NCBI RefSeq assembly: GCF_032854445.1 | Contig: NC_088297.1 | Location: forward strand, 23,385,127-23,449,126 | Direction: 5' to 3' | From: Liolophura sinensis | Taxonomy: Eukaryota; Mollusca; Polyplacophora; Chitonida; Chitonidae | Length of the DNA stretch: 64,000 bases | Shown: positions 48,301 to 57,169 of the stretch, in pieces | How positions within the stretch are numbered: the first letter of the stretch is position 1 | Layout of the letters: each line of letters opens with the position of its first letter | Translations under genes and position numbers: made by a program | Notes under the pieces: generated by a model | Seen by the model: only the letters and a program-made list of their open reading frames with translations | Told to the model about the DNA's origin: nothing | The model's database searches: none

Positions 48301-49752
48301 TCCAGCGTTCACTGCTTCGGTTTGACTACCAAGCCCTTGGCTAATGAGGTACCTGGTACCGTTCCAGCGTTCGCTGCCTGGGTTTGACTACCGAGCCCTT
48401 GGCTCATGACGTACCTGTAGCGTTCCAGCGTTCGCTGCCTCGCGTTCCATGTTTCAACTACTGCTTTAAGTCAAGATGTTTTTCAGGTACGTGGCAAAAG
48501 TTGGTAATTTGTTTCGTGTACTTCCGTTTCCTTCACCCATCAATCTGCCCTGGAACCGTCATATAAATGGAAATATTCTTCAGAACGACGTTAAACGCCA
48601 ATGAAATTAGTCTGTCAGTTAATCATTCATTCATTCATTCATTCATCATTCGATCAATTTACAAATCAATCAATCAACTACCGGTAATCAATCAATTTAT
48701 TAATCAAAACATTTTTCAGTTACGAATGAAAATAAGTGTGATGAACAACATAAATTTGTAAATTGTTATAAATATTATATTAAGACAGCTACTTAAAACT
48801 CAATCAGAAGGCGGTATAGCTGAACTTTGGTCCAAAACGCTGATGTTGTGAAGACCCAAATCCTATTAGTGCCATACAATCTTCATGTTATGTATGCTAT
48901 ATTCAGCAGAATAACCTGCTGCAAAAACAGAATAACCTGCTGCAATAACAGAATAATCCCCTGCAATAACAGAATAACCTACTGCAATAAGAGAATAATC
49001 CGCTGCAATAGCAAAATAACCTGCTGCAATAACAGAATAACCTACTGCAATGACAGAATAATCCGCTGCAATTCTAGCATTCTTGGTTCCACATTAGATA
49101 TGCTGTTTGAGTAGCACATTGCAGAGGATATGCTATAGGGAACATATATATATCTTTCTTTCTTTGAGTTTAAACGTTCTTTCCCATCGCTGTCTCCTGG
49201 CAGCAATGTCGACATTTTGATAGTGTTTTCCCATTGAAGCCCATTTCAGTTCTTTTACCTTGAGTAGGGGTCTATATGTTTAACAGCAACATTTAAAAAT
49301 TTTTTATTTTTTGCCATCAAAAAGAGTTTTTGTATATCCAAGGTGATAAGCGTGTAACTACCATAAGTAAACCCTTGCTTCTTTTACGACAGTCAAATAA
49401 ATAGTTTAAGCGCAAAACACATCGGTTGGATTGTATGCCTCATGGTGATCTCAATCATTGTGTCCTTTTAGTCCTTTCTGTCACGTTGGCCCTTTCTGTC
49501 ACGTTGGCCCTTCCTGTCACGTTGGTCCTTCCTGTCACGTTGGTACTAGACTATTTAGAATTAAAAACTCAACAGATAGACAATAGACAAACACATATTA
49601 TCGTGCCGTAATTTACTCAATTACTGACTCACATTTTGGTGATATTTTCAGAGACTTTTCCCAACCTGAGTGCTTACTGCGAGCGTATGAAGGAACGGTA
49701 CTGGCCCGACTGGGATGAACACACTCTGATGGGCCGCAAACAGGACAAGTAG
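39255..49752 (+). CDS. FAXC-like: FAXC-like (failed axon connections / metaxin-like GST fold) gene copy 1; exon 3 frame-disrupted
   Basis: Seen: exons 39255-39331, 40203-40335, 43055-43250, 45290-45486, 46528-46644 and 49652-49752, all with GT-AG borders and matching phases; about 273 aa would be expected. Residues 1-25 form a short hydrophobic anchor ending CKKR. Exon 2 gives DTIVLHQIRRG and ISPFCVKLETYLRM, close to human FAXC (LSPFCLKMETYLRM), the thioredoxin-like N domain. Exons 4-6 give the helical C domain (VDCAVFGQLSQF, RMKERYWPDWDEH). Family knowledge: fly fax is a dosage-sensitive partner of Abl in axon growth; nematode CDR proteins are related; biochemistry is poorly known. Odd: exon 3 is 196 nt against 197 in copy 2 and needs at least three frame changes to follow the family (loss before VPWIELNG, loss after FLNK, gain before RVDLATG). 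All other exons are intact, so this is either a young pseudogene or assembly indels. Confidence 0.85.
39478..39600. repeat. About 21-bp imperfect repeat, about 6 units
   Basis: Recurring ggttccttgaggat. In FAXC copy 1 intron 1. Confidence 0.75.
39775..39948 (+). mobile_element. Diverged SINE in FAXC copy 1 intron 1
   Basis: tttcctcccaccataatgct, then tattcttcagtaca-like sequence (one base off) and a CAAATAAATAAAGG tail. Confidence 0.6.
40203..40335 (+). CDS. FAXC copy 1 exon 2 (SPFC motif)
   Basis: The acceptor is cttttcatcag and the donor gtgagt; phase 2 in, phase 0 out. It encodes SVVGNYPKDTIVLHQ to LRMSKLKYQ. Its 3' end is the seed of the tandem array that follows. Confidence 0.92.
40336..41150. 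repeat. 82-bp minisatellite made from the end of FAXC copy 1 exon 2 and its donor, about 9 units
   Basis: Each unit repeats the exon's last half (tgtcaagctagagacttacc, tgaggatg, caagtaccag) followed by the donor gtgagtatcttcacaa. One longer unit at 40707-40793 copies 87 nt of the exon (40249-40335) with 6 differences, frame kept. Donor variants: gtgagt, gtgtgt, gtgcgt, and gggagt in the last unit. Confidence 0.95.
41511..42625 (+). mobile_element. Decayed Tc1/mariner-type DNA transposon
   Basis: The ends TACTGAACA and TGTTCAGTA are inverted repeats flanked by TA at 41509-41510 and 42626-42627, the target-site duplication of this superfamily. The transposase reads on + from ATG 41720: MPRLTNVERERAVGMLQ, TGSTSDRPMSRTAT (DNA-binding part), ESRFTLRFVDGTVRAWRR near 42136, CCAQEVDRFCGGSVM, and VEWPSASPDLNPIEQ at about 42364, holding the last catalytic Glu. 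The frame is broken by several stops and shifts from early on, and the catalytic Asp before ESRF reads Gly, so it is inactive. It sits in intron 2 of FAXC copy 1, just after the exon-derived array. Confidence 0.88.
43055..43250 (+). pseudogene. FAXC copy 1 exon 3, frame-disrupted
   Basis: The acceptor is ggtcttttcag and the donor gtaggg. Homology to copy 2 exon 3 is clear (VPWIELNGQEIADSEFCIEF; RVDLATGVAFQRLAEDSLYW) but is spread over different frames: net 2 nt missing before the aat codon of DLN and 1 nt extra after it. The splice sites survive. Consensus error or real decay cannot be told apart here. Confidence 0.8.
43830..44640. repeat. 53-bp minisatellite containing an assembly gap
   Basis: Core ttatgaggtttacttcgtac then ctgacgatgtgccgtggtca. 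200 N at 44161-44360 break it, so its true length is unknown. In FAXC copy 1 intron 3. Confidence 0.93.
44161..44360. other. Assembly gap (200 N)
   Basis: A round 200-base run of N inside a tandem array; the size is a placeholder. Confidence 0.99.
44650..44890. mobile_element. MITE-family copy, poorly preserved ends
   Basis: Shares ttttacagaaagtctg, gctagaatgtattctgtt and cagattttctgttaaattta with 50187-50397. It follows directly on the 53-bp array. Confidence 0.55.
44895..45000 (+). mobile_element. Diverged SINE 3' fragment
   Basis: cccgtttcccccatccatat, gaccgccttcatagaaagta, acatattcttgaggaatgag. It abuts a MITE at 45004. Confidence 0.5.
45004..45207. mobile_element. Second MITE family, CCCGGGA ends
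   Basis: The left end cccgggatcaaaatgtgacc and the right end gatcgcttcgtgattcccgg are imperfect inverted repeats over about 30 bp, with CTTAAGTCT/AGACTTTAAG inside. No coding capacity. Confidence 0.6.
45290..45486 (+). CDS. FAXC copy 1 exon 4
   Basis: The acceptor is ccggttcgcag and the donor gtaagt; 197 nt, phase 2 in, phase 1 out. It encodes CLVLYRWVFRVNEAWLEEAR, then RHSQAEVDRILQSDLQAI and SEFLG. Intact, the same size as its partner in copy 2. Confidence 0.94.
45870..46345 (-). mobile_element. Interspersed repeat, inverted partner of 16578-16990
   Basis: Its reverse complement shares long runs with 16578-16990, for example ttttttgtatggtgggtatt-like and tatttatatttttaatat-like stretches in the same order over about 400 bp. 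One end carries gatcgcttcgtgatccc, like the CCCGGGA MITE, so it may be a larger member of that group. Confidence 0.65.
46375..46448 (+). mobile_element. SINE 3' fragment
   Basis: acatataagtgaaacattct and a CAGATAAATAAG tail, 80 bp upstream of FAXC copy 1 exon 5. Confidence 0.5.
46528..46644 (+). CDS. FAXC copy 1 exon 5
   Basis: The acceptor is gtattttccag and the donor gtgaga; 117 nt, phase 1 at both ends. It encodes TKPFLLGREPSQVDCAVFGQ; the D-x-x-x-FG core is the family's signature in the C domain. Confidence 0.94.
46671..46956. mobile_element. MITE of the same family, in FAXC copy 1 intron 5
   Basis: The left end ttaaaaaaatacaatctgta and the right end (inverted ttaaaaaaattaatctgtta) match over about 25 bp. 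Internal motif attctgttaaatacagagta is partly duplicated. It starts 27 bp after exon 5. Confidence 0.68.
47660..48440. repeat. 62-bp minisatellite, about 13 units
   Basis: Core tagcgttccagcgttcgctg then ttgactaccaagcccttggc and aatgaggtacctgg. In FAXC copy 1 intron 5. Confidence 0.93.
48505..48612 (+). mobile_element. SINE 3' fragment followed by ATTC repeats
   Basis: gtttccttcacccatcaatc, gtcatataaatggaaatatt, acgacgttaaacgccaatga. An (ATTC)n tract at about 48624-48650 follows. Confidence 0.6.
48911..49075. repeat. 21-bp repeat, about 8 units
   Basis: Unit cagaataacctgctgcaata with variants. It appears to have grown from a MITE relic, since the same motif (cagaataatctgttgcaata) occurs in the MITE copy near 44800. 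Confidence 0.85.
49463..49545. repeat. 18-bp repeat, 4 units
   Basis: Unit ctgtcacgttggtccttc. 110 bp upstream of FAXC copy 1 exon 6. Confidence 0.87.
49652..49752 (+). CDS. FAXC copy 1 last coding exon
   Basis: The acceptor is gatattttcag; phase 1 in. It encodes ETFPNLSAYCERMKERYWPD, a short polar tail, and TAG at 49750-49752. Confidence 0.93.
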
Positions 49753-50186
49753 ACGAGCACCGGGAGCTCCCAAAGCGCGCAAAGGCGACCTTGGCCACAA
49801 CGGACAGGAATCATTGACGAGTCCTAAATTGCTAATATCTGCTTATCGACTTTCAGTTATGATGTAAGCCTACAGAGCTACAGAAAGTAGTTCGTTATGA
49901 AACAAACAGCAACCCACGCATCAGTCCTTGTAAAATTGGCTATTTCCGGAAGAAACAAAATGAGAGAAATCGGAAATGAAAGTTACACAACAAAACAGGA
50001 AGGCCTATTTTACTGAACGAAGTGTTTCTCTTGGGTACAAACCTGGCTTTCACTCTGTCTGTGGGTATTAGACCATTCTTGAGCTGTAAGTTCGCACTTA
50101 TGGTGGAAATGTATATGTCTTGCACTGGGGCTAGAACCTAGTTTCGTACATCTTCACCTGTCTTGCGTTACCCTCATGCACTCAAA

Positions 50187-50397
50187 CAAATAATCTGTAA
50201 CTTTTTACAGAAAGTCTGGCTGATGCTAGAATGTATTCCGTCATTATAACATAACACTTTGTCATGTTGAGCTCGAGATACTGGTAGTCTAATACAATCT
50301 TTACGTTGAATGAATAGAATACGTGTAATATTGACAACAATCTGCTACAGTAACAGAATATATTCAACATGTAGCATCAGACCTAACAGATTATTTG
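50187..50397. mobile_element. MITE with 12-bp perfect terminal inverted repeats
   Basis: Ends CAAATAATCTGT and ACAGATTATTTG are exact inverted repeats 211 bp apart. No coding capacity. Internal sequence (tgctagaatgtattc) is shared with 44650-44890. Confidence 0.7.
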
Positions 50398-50505
50398 TAG
50401 ACAGTAGCGAACAGCCAGGTGTAATGAAGCTGTTAAAGTTCAAAATACGCGACCAGCATAAAGATGACGTCAGCAAAATTTCAGACAAATCTCAGCGCAA
50501 GGTAG

Positions 50506-50769
50506 GTGAGGGAGAGCCAATTAGAATTGAGAGGCGTATTGCGTGTGTCGTTGTTGTATGCGGAACTGTTTGTCTATTTCGTGGCTGGATTCTACCTTTG
50601 GACGTCTAGGATAAAGAGATATGGCGGAATATCAAATAATGGAGGATGGGAGGGCAAAGAATATGAAGAACTAGTGGATTCCATATTGATTAACTATTTC
50701 TTTGATACTATCATCATTTTAATGTTGCCATTTATACGTTTTATATTTTATCGCGTTTCATCAGCCTAA
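50506..50769 (+). CDS. Unrecognised ORF with two hydrophobic segments (possible exon or gene relic)
   Basis: An open frame directly follows a TAG and has no ATG of its own. It reads LRVSLLYAELFVYFVAGFYL, a polar loop RYGGISNNGGWEGKEYEEL, then a second hydrophobic stretch (FFDTIIILMLPFIRFIFY) and a TAA. The amino-acid mix looks like membrane protein, not chance. In another frame just before it (50424-50501) lies MKLLKFKIRDQHKDDVSK, ending at a possible donor gtaggt. It may be an exon of an unseen gene or a relic. I do not recognise it. Confidence 0.25.
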   Translation: MRESQLELRGVLRVSLLYAELFVYFVAGFYLWTSRIKRYGGISNNGGWEGKEYEELVDSILINYFFDTIIILMLPFIRFIFYRVSSA

Positions 50770-51019
50770 AGTCCAAAAAAAAAACTCAAACTTCCTTGCC
50801 AGTTGTTTATCTACACTGCATTAAGCAGTGTAAGTCATATTTTATTCAATTTTTGTCGATCAATTCTATATAACCGTTGTATGGCATATAAGTGCACGTT
50901 GCTTTTTCAAACATTTTTTTAAAGTTTAATACCCTTTTGGGTAAGCCTTATCAGTTTTACTTTGTTTTCACATGGTTAGACATATGGACGCATAAAGAAG
51001 ATATGTTTATGTATTTGTG

Positions 51020-52385
51020 TGACTGTTTTTTTAAAGGCTTGTAAAAAACGGAAGTACCTTTTGCAAGTTATTGACGAGCTTTCCCACGTAATTCGTAACA
51101 ATTTCCACGACATATTCGTGGAAGACAAGTGGCCTTTGATGAATGTTAGTCTCCTCATATAGCCTCTTGACATGGCTATCCAGTGAGGCAGCACCATGAG
51201 CATGTTGGCATTGAGCGCGACCTGCTACTAGGAAATATGACCGAACTAGTTTGAAAGCGACGTTAAATCCTTATCAAATAAACAAACAAACATTTCATCT
51301 AGGGACGGGATTATTGGTGGAGTAAACAACCTGGAGAGACTAACTTCCACACTTGAAAACCGCTGCAGACCAACAAATGAATTCTTCGAACACGCAGACG
51401 ATTCCAGCGTAAGAAGATGATCTCATTTGTGACGATCTTATCGTCAGCATGGAGAACCCCTTATATCACTCGACCAGCGATGGGGCCAGGTGTGTGTTTC
51501 CCTTGTTTCTTTGTTGATTGTTTAATTAATTAATTAACTGATTGATTACTTGTTTCAAAAATATTATACGATGACAGTCAGTTTTATGGTGGAGAGAGTT
51601 TGACGTACATCGCCGACCATTGGCAAGTTACTGACGAACTTCGCCACGTGCCGTACAGATATGTACAAAATATTTGTGAAAGGCGAGTCGTCTCCCACGA
51701 ACGTTAAATTGCGCAAACGGTTGTCACCAAGGTCCAACAATCAGTGGGGTCGGGGTAATCTAAAAGTTCCTTAAGTCTTTATTCATCGTTGTTACATACA
51801 AACCATGGGGCGACAAGATACTTGCGCAAATACTACAGTTTACAGACATACGTTGTCAGTTTATTTGTTTCATCACCACGTATATGATTTTGATGACAAT
51901 GTCACAGTGTTTCCTTGCGTTGGGCCGGTCTAAGCACCGAGTTACATGTGATGTGCTGACTAACTGAAATACCATGTCGAAGCCACCGGACTTGATCGCA
52001 GACAAGGCGATGCTGATGGATTTGGTCATAAATAAATAGTCAGTAGCCAATACACTGCCGATAAAACTGAACTTGGCAGAACACTAAAATGGATTCGAGA
52101 ATTGGTACCAAATTTTTATTTAGCTAATTGTTGTTTAGTGCCATACTCAACAAATTTTCACTTCTACGATGGCGATCAGTTTTATGGGTGGAAGCACAGG
52201 AGGGGCCGGGGTAATCCGCCGACCTTTGACGAGTTGCTGACGAACTTTTTCACATGTGACGTAAAGATGTGAATATTGGAAGACAAGTGATCTTTGAGGA
52301 ACGTTAGACTGCGCAAGCGATCACATAGTGGTCATAGTCTACCGTTAACTGTCACCAAGACCTCATGAACACTGATGGGGGTAAT
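51020..52385. mobile_element. Cluster of a second SINE family (three parts)
   Basis: The blocks 51060-51170, 51600-51735 and 52225-52340 share a body: gttgctgacgaacttttt-type sequence, then gaagacaagtg and gaacgttaga with cgcaagcg or cgcaaacg. The copies at 51515-51735 and 52115-52385 run tail first (cagttttatgg body). The block 51170-51300 has a + tail (gcgacgttaaatccttatca then AAATAAACAAAC), so the first part is a head-to-head composite. This body differs from the main SINE family. Confidence 0.55.
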
Positions 52386-52904
52386 AATGCCAAAACCGCT
52401 CTGGCGCTAAACAAATTCCAATACAAAATGTTGTAGAAAGCGGAACTTCCTCTTGCTATACGAAACGAAATGATGCCTCTCAGACATAAAGGAACACAAG
52501 GTAATAAAGCATGGAAACATAAAAATGGTACACGACCAAAATGATATTTGGTGATCTTATGAAAAGACAACAAAGAAGCAAAATATTGTCAGGCATGAGT
52601 GCGTAAATGTATTTGTACCGATATTCAGTTTTGTTTCATTTTTAGCAAAACTCAACATTCAATTGAGCTGTACCAAGAACTGGTACATTATCACCCAGAC
52701 CAGTCATTCTGGAGTTCATATATTGTTAGATCTGTTTGAGCGCTTTGTTAATTATTCACTTGACTAAAACATCGGAGACTACTTTCTTTGCGTTTTAGTC
52801 ATTGGTTTACAAAGGCCTATCTAGCTGACAACAACACAAATATCAACGTTCAGGACATTTTCCTTGTCATTGCTTGAAGTCTTCCTCGTCTTTCCTCGTA
52901 AACA

Positions 52905-53190
52905 TATAGCCACATGACTACAGATTTCTGTACAACCTTCATGACCACAAATTTCTGTTCAACTTATAACACCAAAGCTTTTCAGACAATTACACATTCT
53001 CAGATTTCTGTATAAATAATACGACCACAGATTTCTGTATAAATAACACAACCACAAATTTCTGTATAAATAACACGACCACAGGTTTCTGTATGACCCA
53101 CGTGACCATAAATTTCTGAACAACTTATATTAGCTTAACTTTGTACACAATTTAAAAATCCACAGATTGCTATATAAATTATGACGCCAC
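52905..53190. repeat. About 30-bp imperfect repeat
   Basis: Core accacagatttctgtataaa. The same core opens each 70-bp unit of the next array. Confidence 0.75.
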
Positions 53191-53800
53191 AGATTTTTGT
53201 ATAACCCACATGACCACAGATTTCTGTACGACTTACACGGGCAAGAGTTTCTATACAGTTTTCACGACCATCAACTTACAGAACCACAGATTTCTGTACG
53301 ACTTACACGGGCAAGAGTTTCTATACAGTTTTCATGACCATCAACTTAAACAACCACAGATTTCTGTATTACTTACATGGGCACGAGTTTCTATACAGTT
53401 TTCACGACCATCAACTTACAGAACCACAGATTTCTGTACGACTTATATGGGCACGAGTTTCCATACAGTTTTCATGACCATCAACTTAAACAACCACAGA
53501 TTTCTGTACGACTTACATGGGCAGGAGTTTCTATACAGTTTTCATGACCGTCAACTTACACAACTACAGATTTCTGTACGACTTACACGGGCACGAGTTT
53601 CTATACACTTTTCACGACCATCAACTTTAACAACCACAGATTTCTGTACGACTTACATGAGCACGAGTTTCTATACAGCTTTCATGATCATGAACTTACA
53701 CAACCACAGATTTCTGTACGACTTACAATGGCAGAAATTTCTATACAGCTTTCATGACCATCAACTAACACAACCACAGATTTCTGTATCACTTTGTTGA
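53190..53800. repeat. 70-bp minisatellite, about 9 units
   Basis: Core accacagatttctgtacgac then ttacatgggcacgagtttct and ttttcacgaccatcaactta. A 196-codon + ORF across it is a by-product. Between the convergent FAXC genes. Confidence 0.93.
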
Positions 53801-54589
53801 CTACTAAAATCTGCATACAATATGTAAAATATCGCCGAAATATGCCATTCATTTGCCTAGCCATGGTAATGTAAGGTCTATATATTAAGCTTATACTACG
53901 CTCTGATCAGTGCAATTGGTTTGCCTCCCCGTGCCGTCGTGTGACATGTATCAGCATGGTGATCTCAGTTTCTGTGAGCTTGCTTTACCGTTGATTAGCC
54001 ACGTTTTGATTTCTATTCGATGGGACTGATTTCACTTTATTTCATCTGCCTTCTTTTTCACTGTATGATACGCTGATTTTTGGCTCTGTTTGATAGTTGC
54101 GATTTTTTGCTCATTTTCCTCCCCCATCTCATTTTAAGCTTCCCTATTTGGGGCTCGGTTTACTCCTATATTTCACAAGCCTTGTATTATTTTCATGTGT
54201 TTGTTTATTAAACGTATTGCAGTATTTTGAGTACTATGAAATTGACGACTATTTTGACGTTTATTTTTTACCCCTGCTTAAGTCATGTTGCCATGTTGGT
54301 ATTTTTAAAGCATATACATAAACCCCGAGTCAAACCTCGTCTGATGCAAACTGACAAGACATCGGATTTCACCGGTTACGTGTGACCATTTGCCAGTTAC
54401 CACGGTGTAGTTCCTGCTCTGGTCTCTATGAGCTTGTCTTATTTGTATAGATTTTCCCCTCTATGCTACGAGATTGATTTCCCACACGCTGATGGGAAAA
54501 GTCTCTCCAGAGGCAAGGACGAAATTCCAACTAACTCCATCCTGCTTACCTTTAGCCTGAATCCTTTCCCATCTTAGTAAAACTTAGGA

Positions 54590-56300
54590 TTTTAAATGTT
54601 CACAAAGAAAGGTATACTCCACAAGTGGTTCGCTGTTATGAATGTCAGCGTATAGGGCACATTCCACATGTCAGGTTTCCCCGGCACGGTGTTGCTCATA
54701 AGATGAATGTACGACAAGTCTAAACCCGTGGGCTGTAATTGTGACAGGAGACATTCCGCAGCGCACAGTGGGAAGTCTTATCAGAATGGAAGCCGTATTC
54801 ACAAGCAGTTATGGGTCTTAAAAGTAATAGTGGAACGTCGGTTTCTCATTAAAATGTTGCACTTTTCGAGTATAACCAGTACAGGACACAGGCTGTTATA
54901 TTCTTATATTTCTGTAAACCTACTGCAATTCAGTCATTGGCCACTCGGACAAGAGTCTGTAATCCACGACCAGGTTATTGCGAATGTAAGAAGCCATATT
55001 TCTGAAGTGTTCTCCTGTCTGAAAGTAGACAAGGAAACTGACAACATATTGGAAATTTCTACACATGCCGCCAAACATCTAGATTCTGAAGTTATTACTG
55101 TTTGGTTACCGCGGCAAAATACTAATTATAAAATAAAAAAATAATTAATGTTTAATTATGATAAGGGTTGTCCGACACCGGAATGTTTTCAGCTTGAAAC
55201 CATAAGGGCCAGAATTCAAACATTTTTGCGCACAGCATGGCCTTTAAACCTGACACAATATGTGTACAGGTGATCATGTAAAACCACACCTTAGCTTCAT
55301 GCTGTCCGGTTATGAGGCATGGCGTAATGATCAAAGAATAGATGATGTGCTTTAGTCTAGATTCCCATATCAAGCAAGGCGTTGCCTGCAGTTCTTAACC
55401 GAGTTAACCGATTTCAGACCTGAAGAATGACAGATTATAGTAATTTGTCACAATGATGAAGGTGTTAATATTTTGAATATTTTTTTCATGATTCGTGTAA
55501 CAGGCTGGGGCGTGCGATCGTCACAATCGTGTCATCTTTTTTCATTTCACCGACATTCTTTTGCTGGGACTTCAGTACCCTTGGTTACGAAATGATATCC
55601 TTTTGGAACAAACAGCCAAAGGCAAAAAACACAGAAAGTTATAGTCGGCCCTGGGTAAAAGCTAAAGGTACTACGAATTCTGGCATAGCACTGGGTAAAC
55701 CAGTAACGGAGGCATAGAAGTGGGTTCAGTCTGTCGCCGAAAACAATGAAGTAATTCCTACCCAAAATGAAGAAAAAATCACATGCTTGTTTCCAGTAAA
55801 GAGGAATGTGAAGCCCTATAGCAAATTAACTCACCCGCGTAAGCAGTGATGAAAATTACGACCCAGGTTTTCTCCAGTGTAAAATGTAAGCATACTGAGG
55901 GTTAATTGGGAAATTTTAAACAACATGACTGATGACGATTTGGTTATATTTGATAGTTTTCCATTGGTCAGCCTTATGTAGGGCAGTACCGCCCTCCCTA
56001 GGTTAGGATGGTATAACACATACAATTTTAAAGTTTATGTTAAAGTGTCTGAAGCCTTCTCTACCATGAAGAATTACTTTATACCGCAATATGACAAGAC
56101 AAATGGTAAACTTCAGCTAAAGGGAGATTTCTCTTTAATGTCCAGCTGTGGGAAATTGTATCCAACTTTAATCTACCGTCGAGTAAAGTCGATGTTTTAA
56201 TTTGTCCAATGCTTTAGCACCACCTTCCTGAGAGTATGTAACTTTACCGTTTTCGTCACTAACCTAATGGGAATGTAAAAGTTTTCTAGTCCAATTTAGG
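54590..56300 (+). mobile_element. Decayed retroelement fragment, probably non-LTR (LINE) ORF1 region
   Basis: A paired zinc-knuckle signature of the kind found in gag-like ORF1 proteins can be seen near 54630-54780. Downstream low-complexity polar coding-like sequence may belong to the same element. It is heavily broken and looks old. No terminal repeats or reverse transcriptase were recognised, so the class (LINE rather than LTR) is a judgement from the knuckle type. Ends are approximate. Confidence 0.4.
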
Positions 56301-56550
56301 CGTCGAAACAGACATTCACATACCAGCCGTCAACCAAAATGACGTTTCAGGTCAATGATCGCAAGGCCAATTCCCCGAAAAAGACATTAATACAAACCAC
56401 CAAAAAAACTAAACAACACGAATTAGCACAGATTCATGCCAAGAGAAGCAGTCAACCATTTTCAGTGATGACCTGAATCGAATGAGTGAAGTTAGTATTC
56501 AAATCGTATACCATGTTATTGTATAAGTTGCCGATAATAAAATATTTATC

Positions 56551-56775
56551 TCAGTTGCCCTATAGGCACGATGGCTCATTACTATTTGCGCTATAGGCAC
56601 GATGACTCATTACTAGTTACGCTACAGGCACGATAAACTCAATACTAGTTGGGCTATAGGCACGATAACTCATTTTAGTTGAGTTATAGGCACAATACTC
56701 ATTAACTAGTTGCCCAAAAGACATGATAACTGATTACTAGTTTGCGTTATAGACACGATAACTTATTTTCTAGCG
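56551..56775. repeat. About 31-bp imperfect repeat, 7 units
   Basis: Core ctataggcacgataactcat then tactagttgcg. Confidence 0.85.
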
Positions 56776-57062
56776 TGGTACACGATTTGAATACTCATTT
56801 TACTCAACCTTTCGCATTTTCTACATCACTGAAAAGCTATTGACGGCTTCTCTTTGTATGATTCCGTCCTATTTTCGTACTTTATATACTTTCTCATGTT
56901 CTAGGTTCATGGTAGATTTTATTAAAATGTCTGTTGTCTGTTTCAACGCCTAGATTTCTGACTTGTTGCGTTCAGGTACATGTCACCCCATACTTGAGAA
57001 CATCTTAATTCTCGAAAATAAACAGTGGAAAGATAATTGAGGCTGTTGCATGATTTTCCCCT

Positions 57063-57169
57063 CTATTTGGTGGTTTTGGTTTTCCCACCTCTTGTAGTGC
57101 ATTCCTCCCAATCTGGCCAAAATCGGCGCCTCATCCGATCACAGTAGTCCAATAATTCAGGGTGTTTTT
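57063..57169 (-). CDS. FAXC copy 2 last coding exon
   Basis: The acceptor is ttttttccacag; phase 1 in. It encodes EKHPELLDYCDRMRRRFWPD and a tail ending KTKTTK, with TAG at 57065-57063. Confidence 0.92.

Noticed and set aside
53210-53800. 196-codon ORF with a repeated DFCTTYTGKSF motif
   Set aside because: A 70-bp array read in three shifting frames; residues differ with frame, not with selection.
54707-55144. 145-codon ORF as a host gene
   Set aside because: It overlaps a zinc-knuckle retroelement relic and has no independent support.
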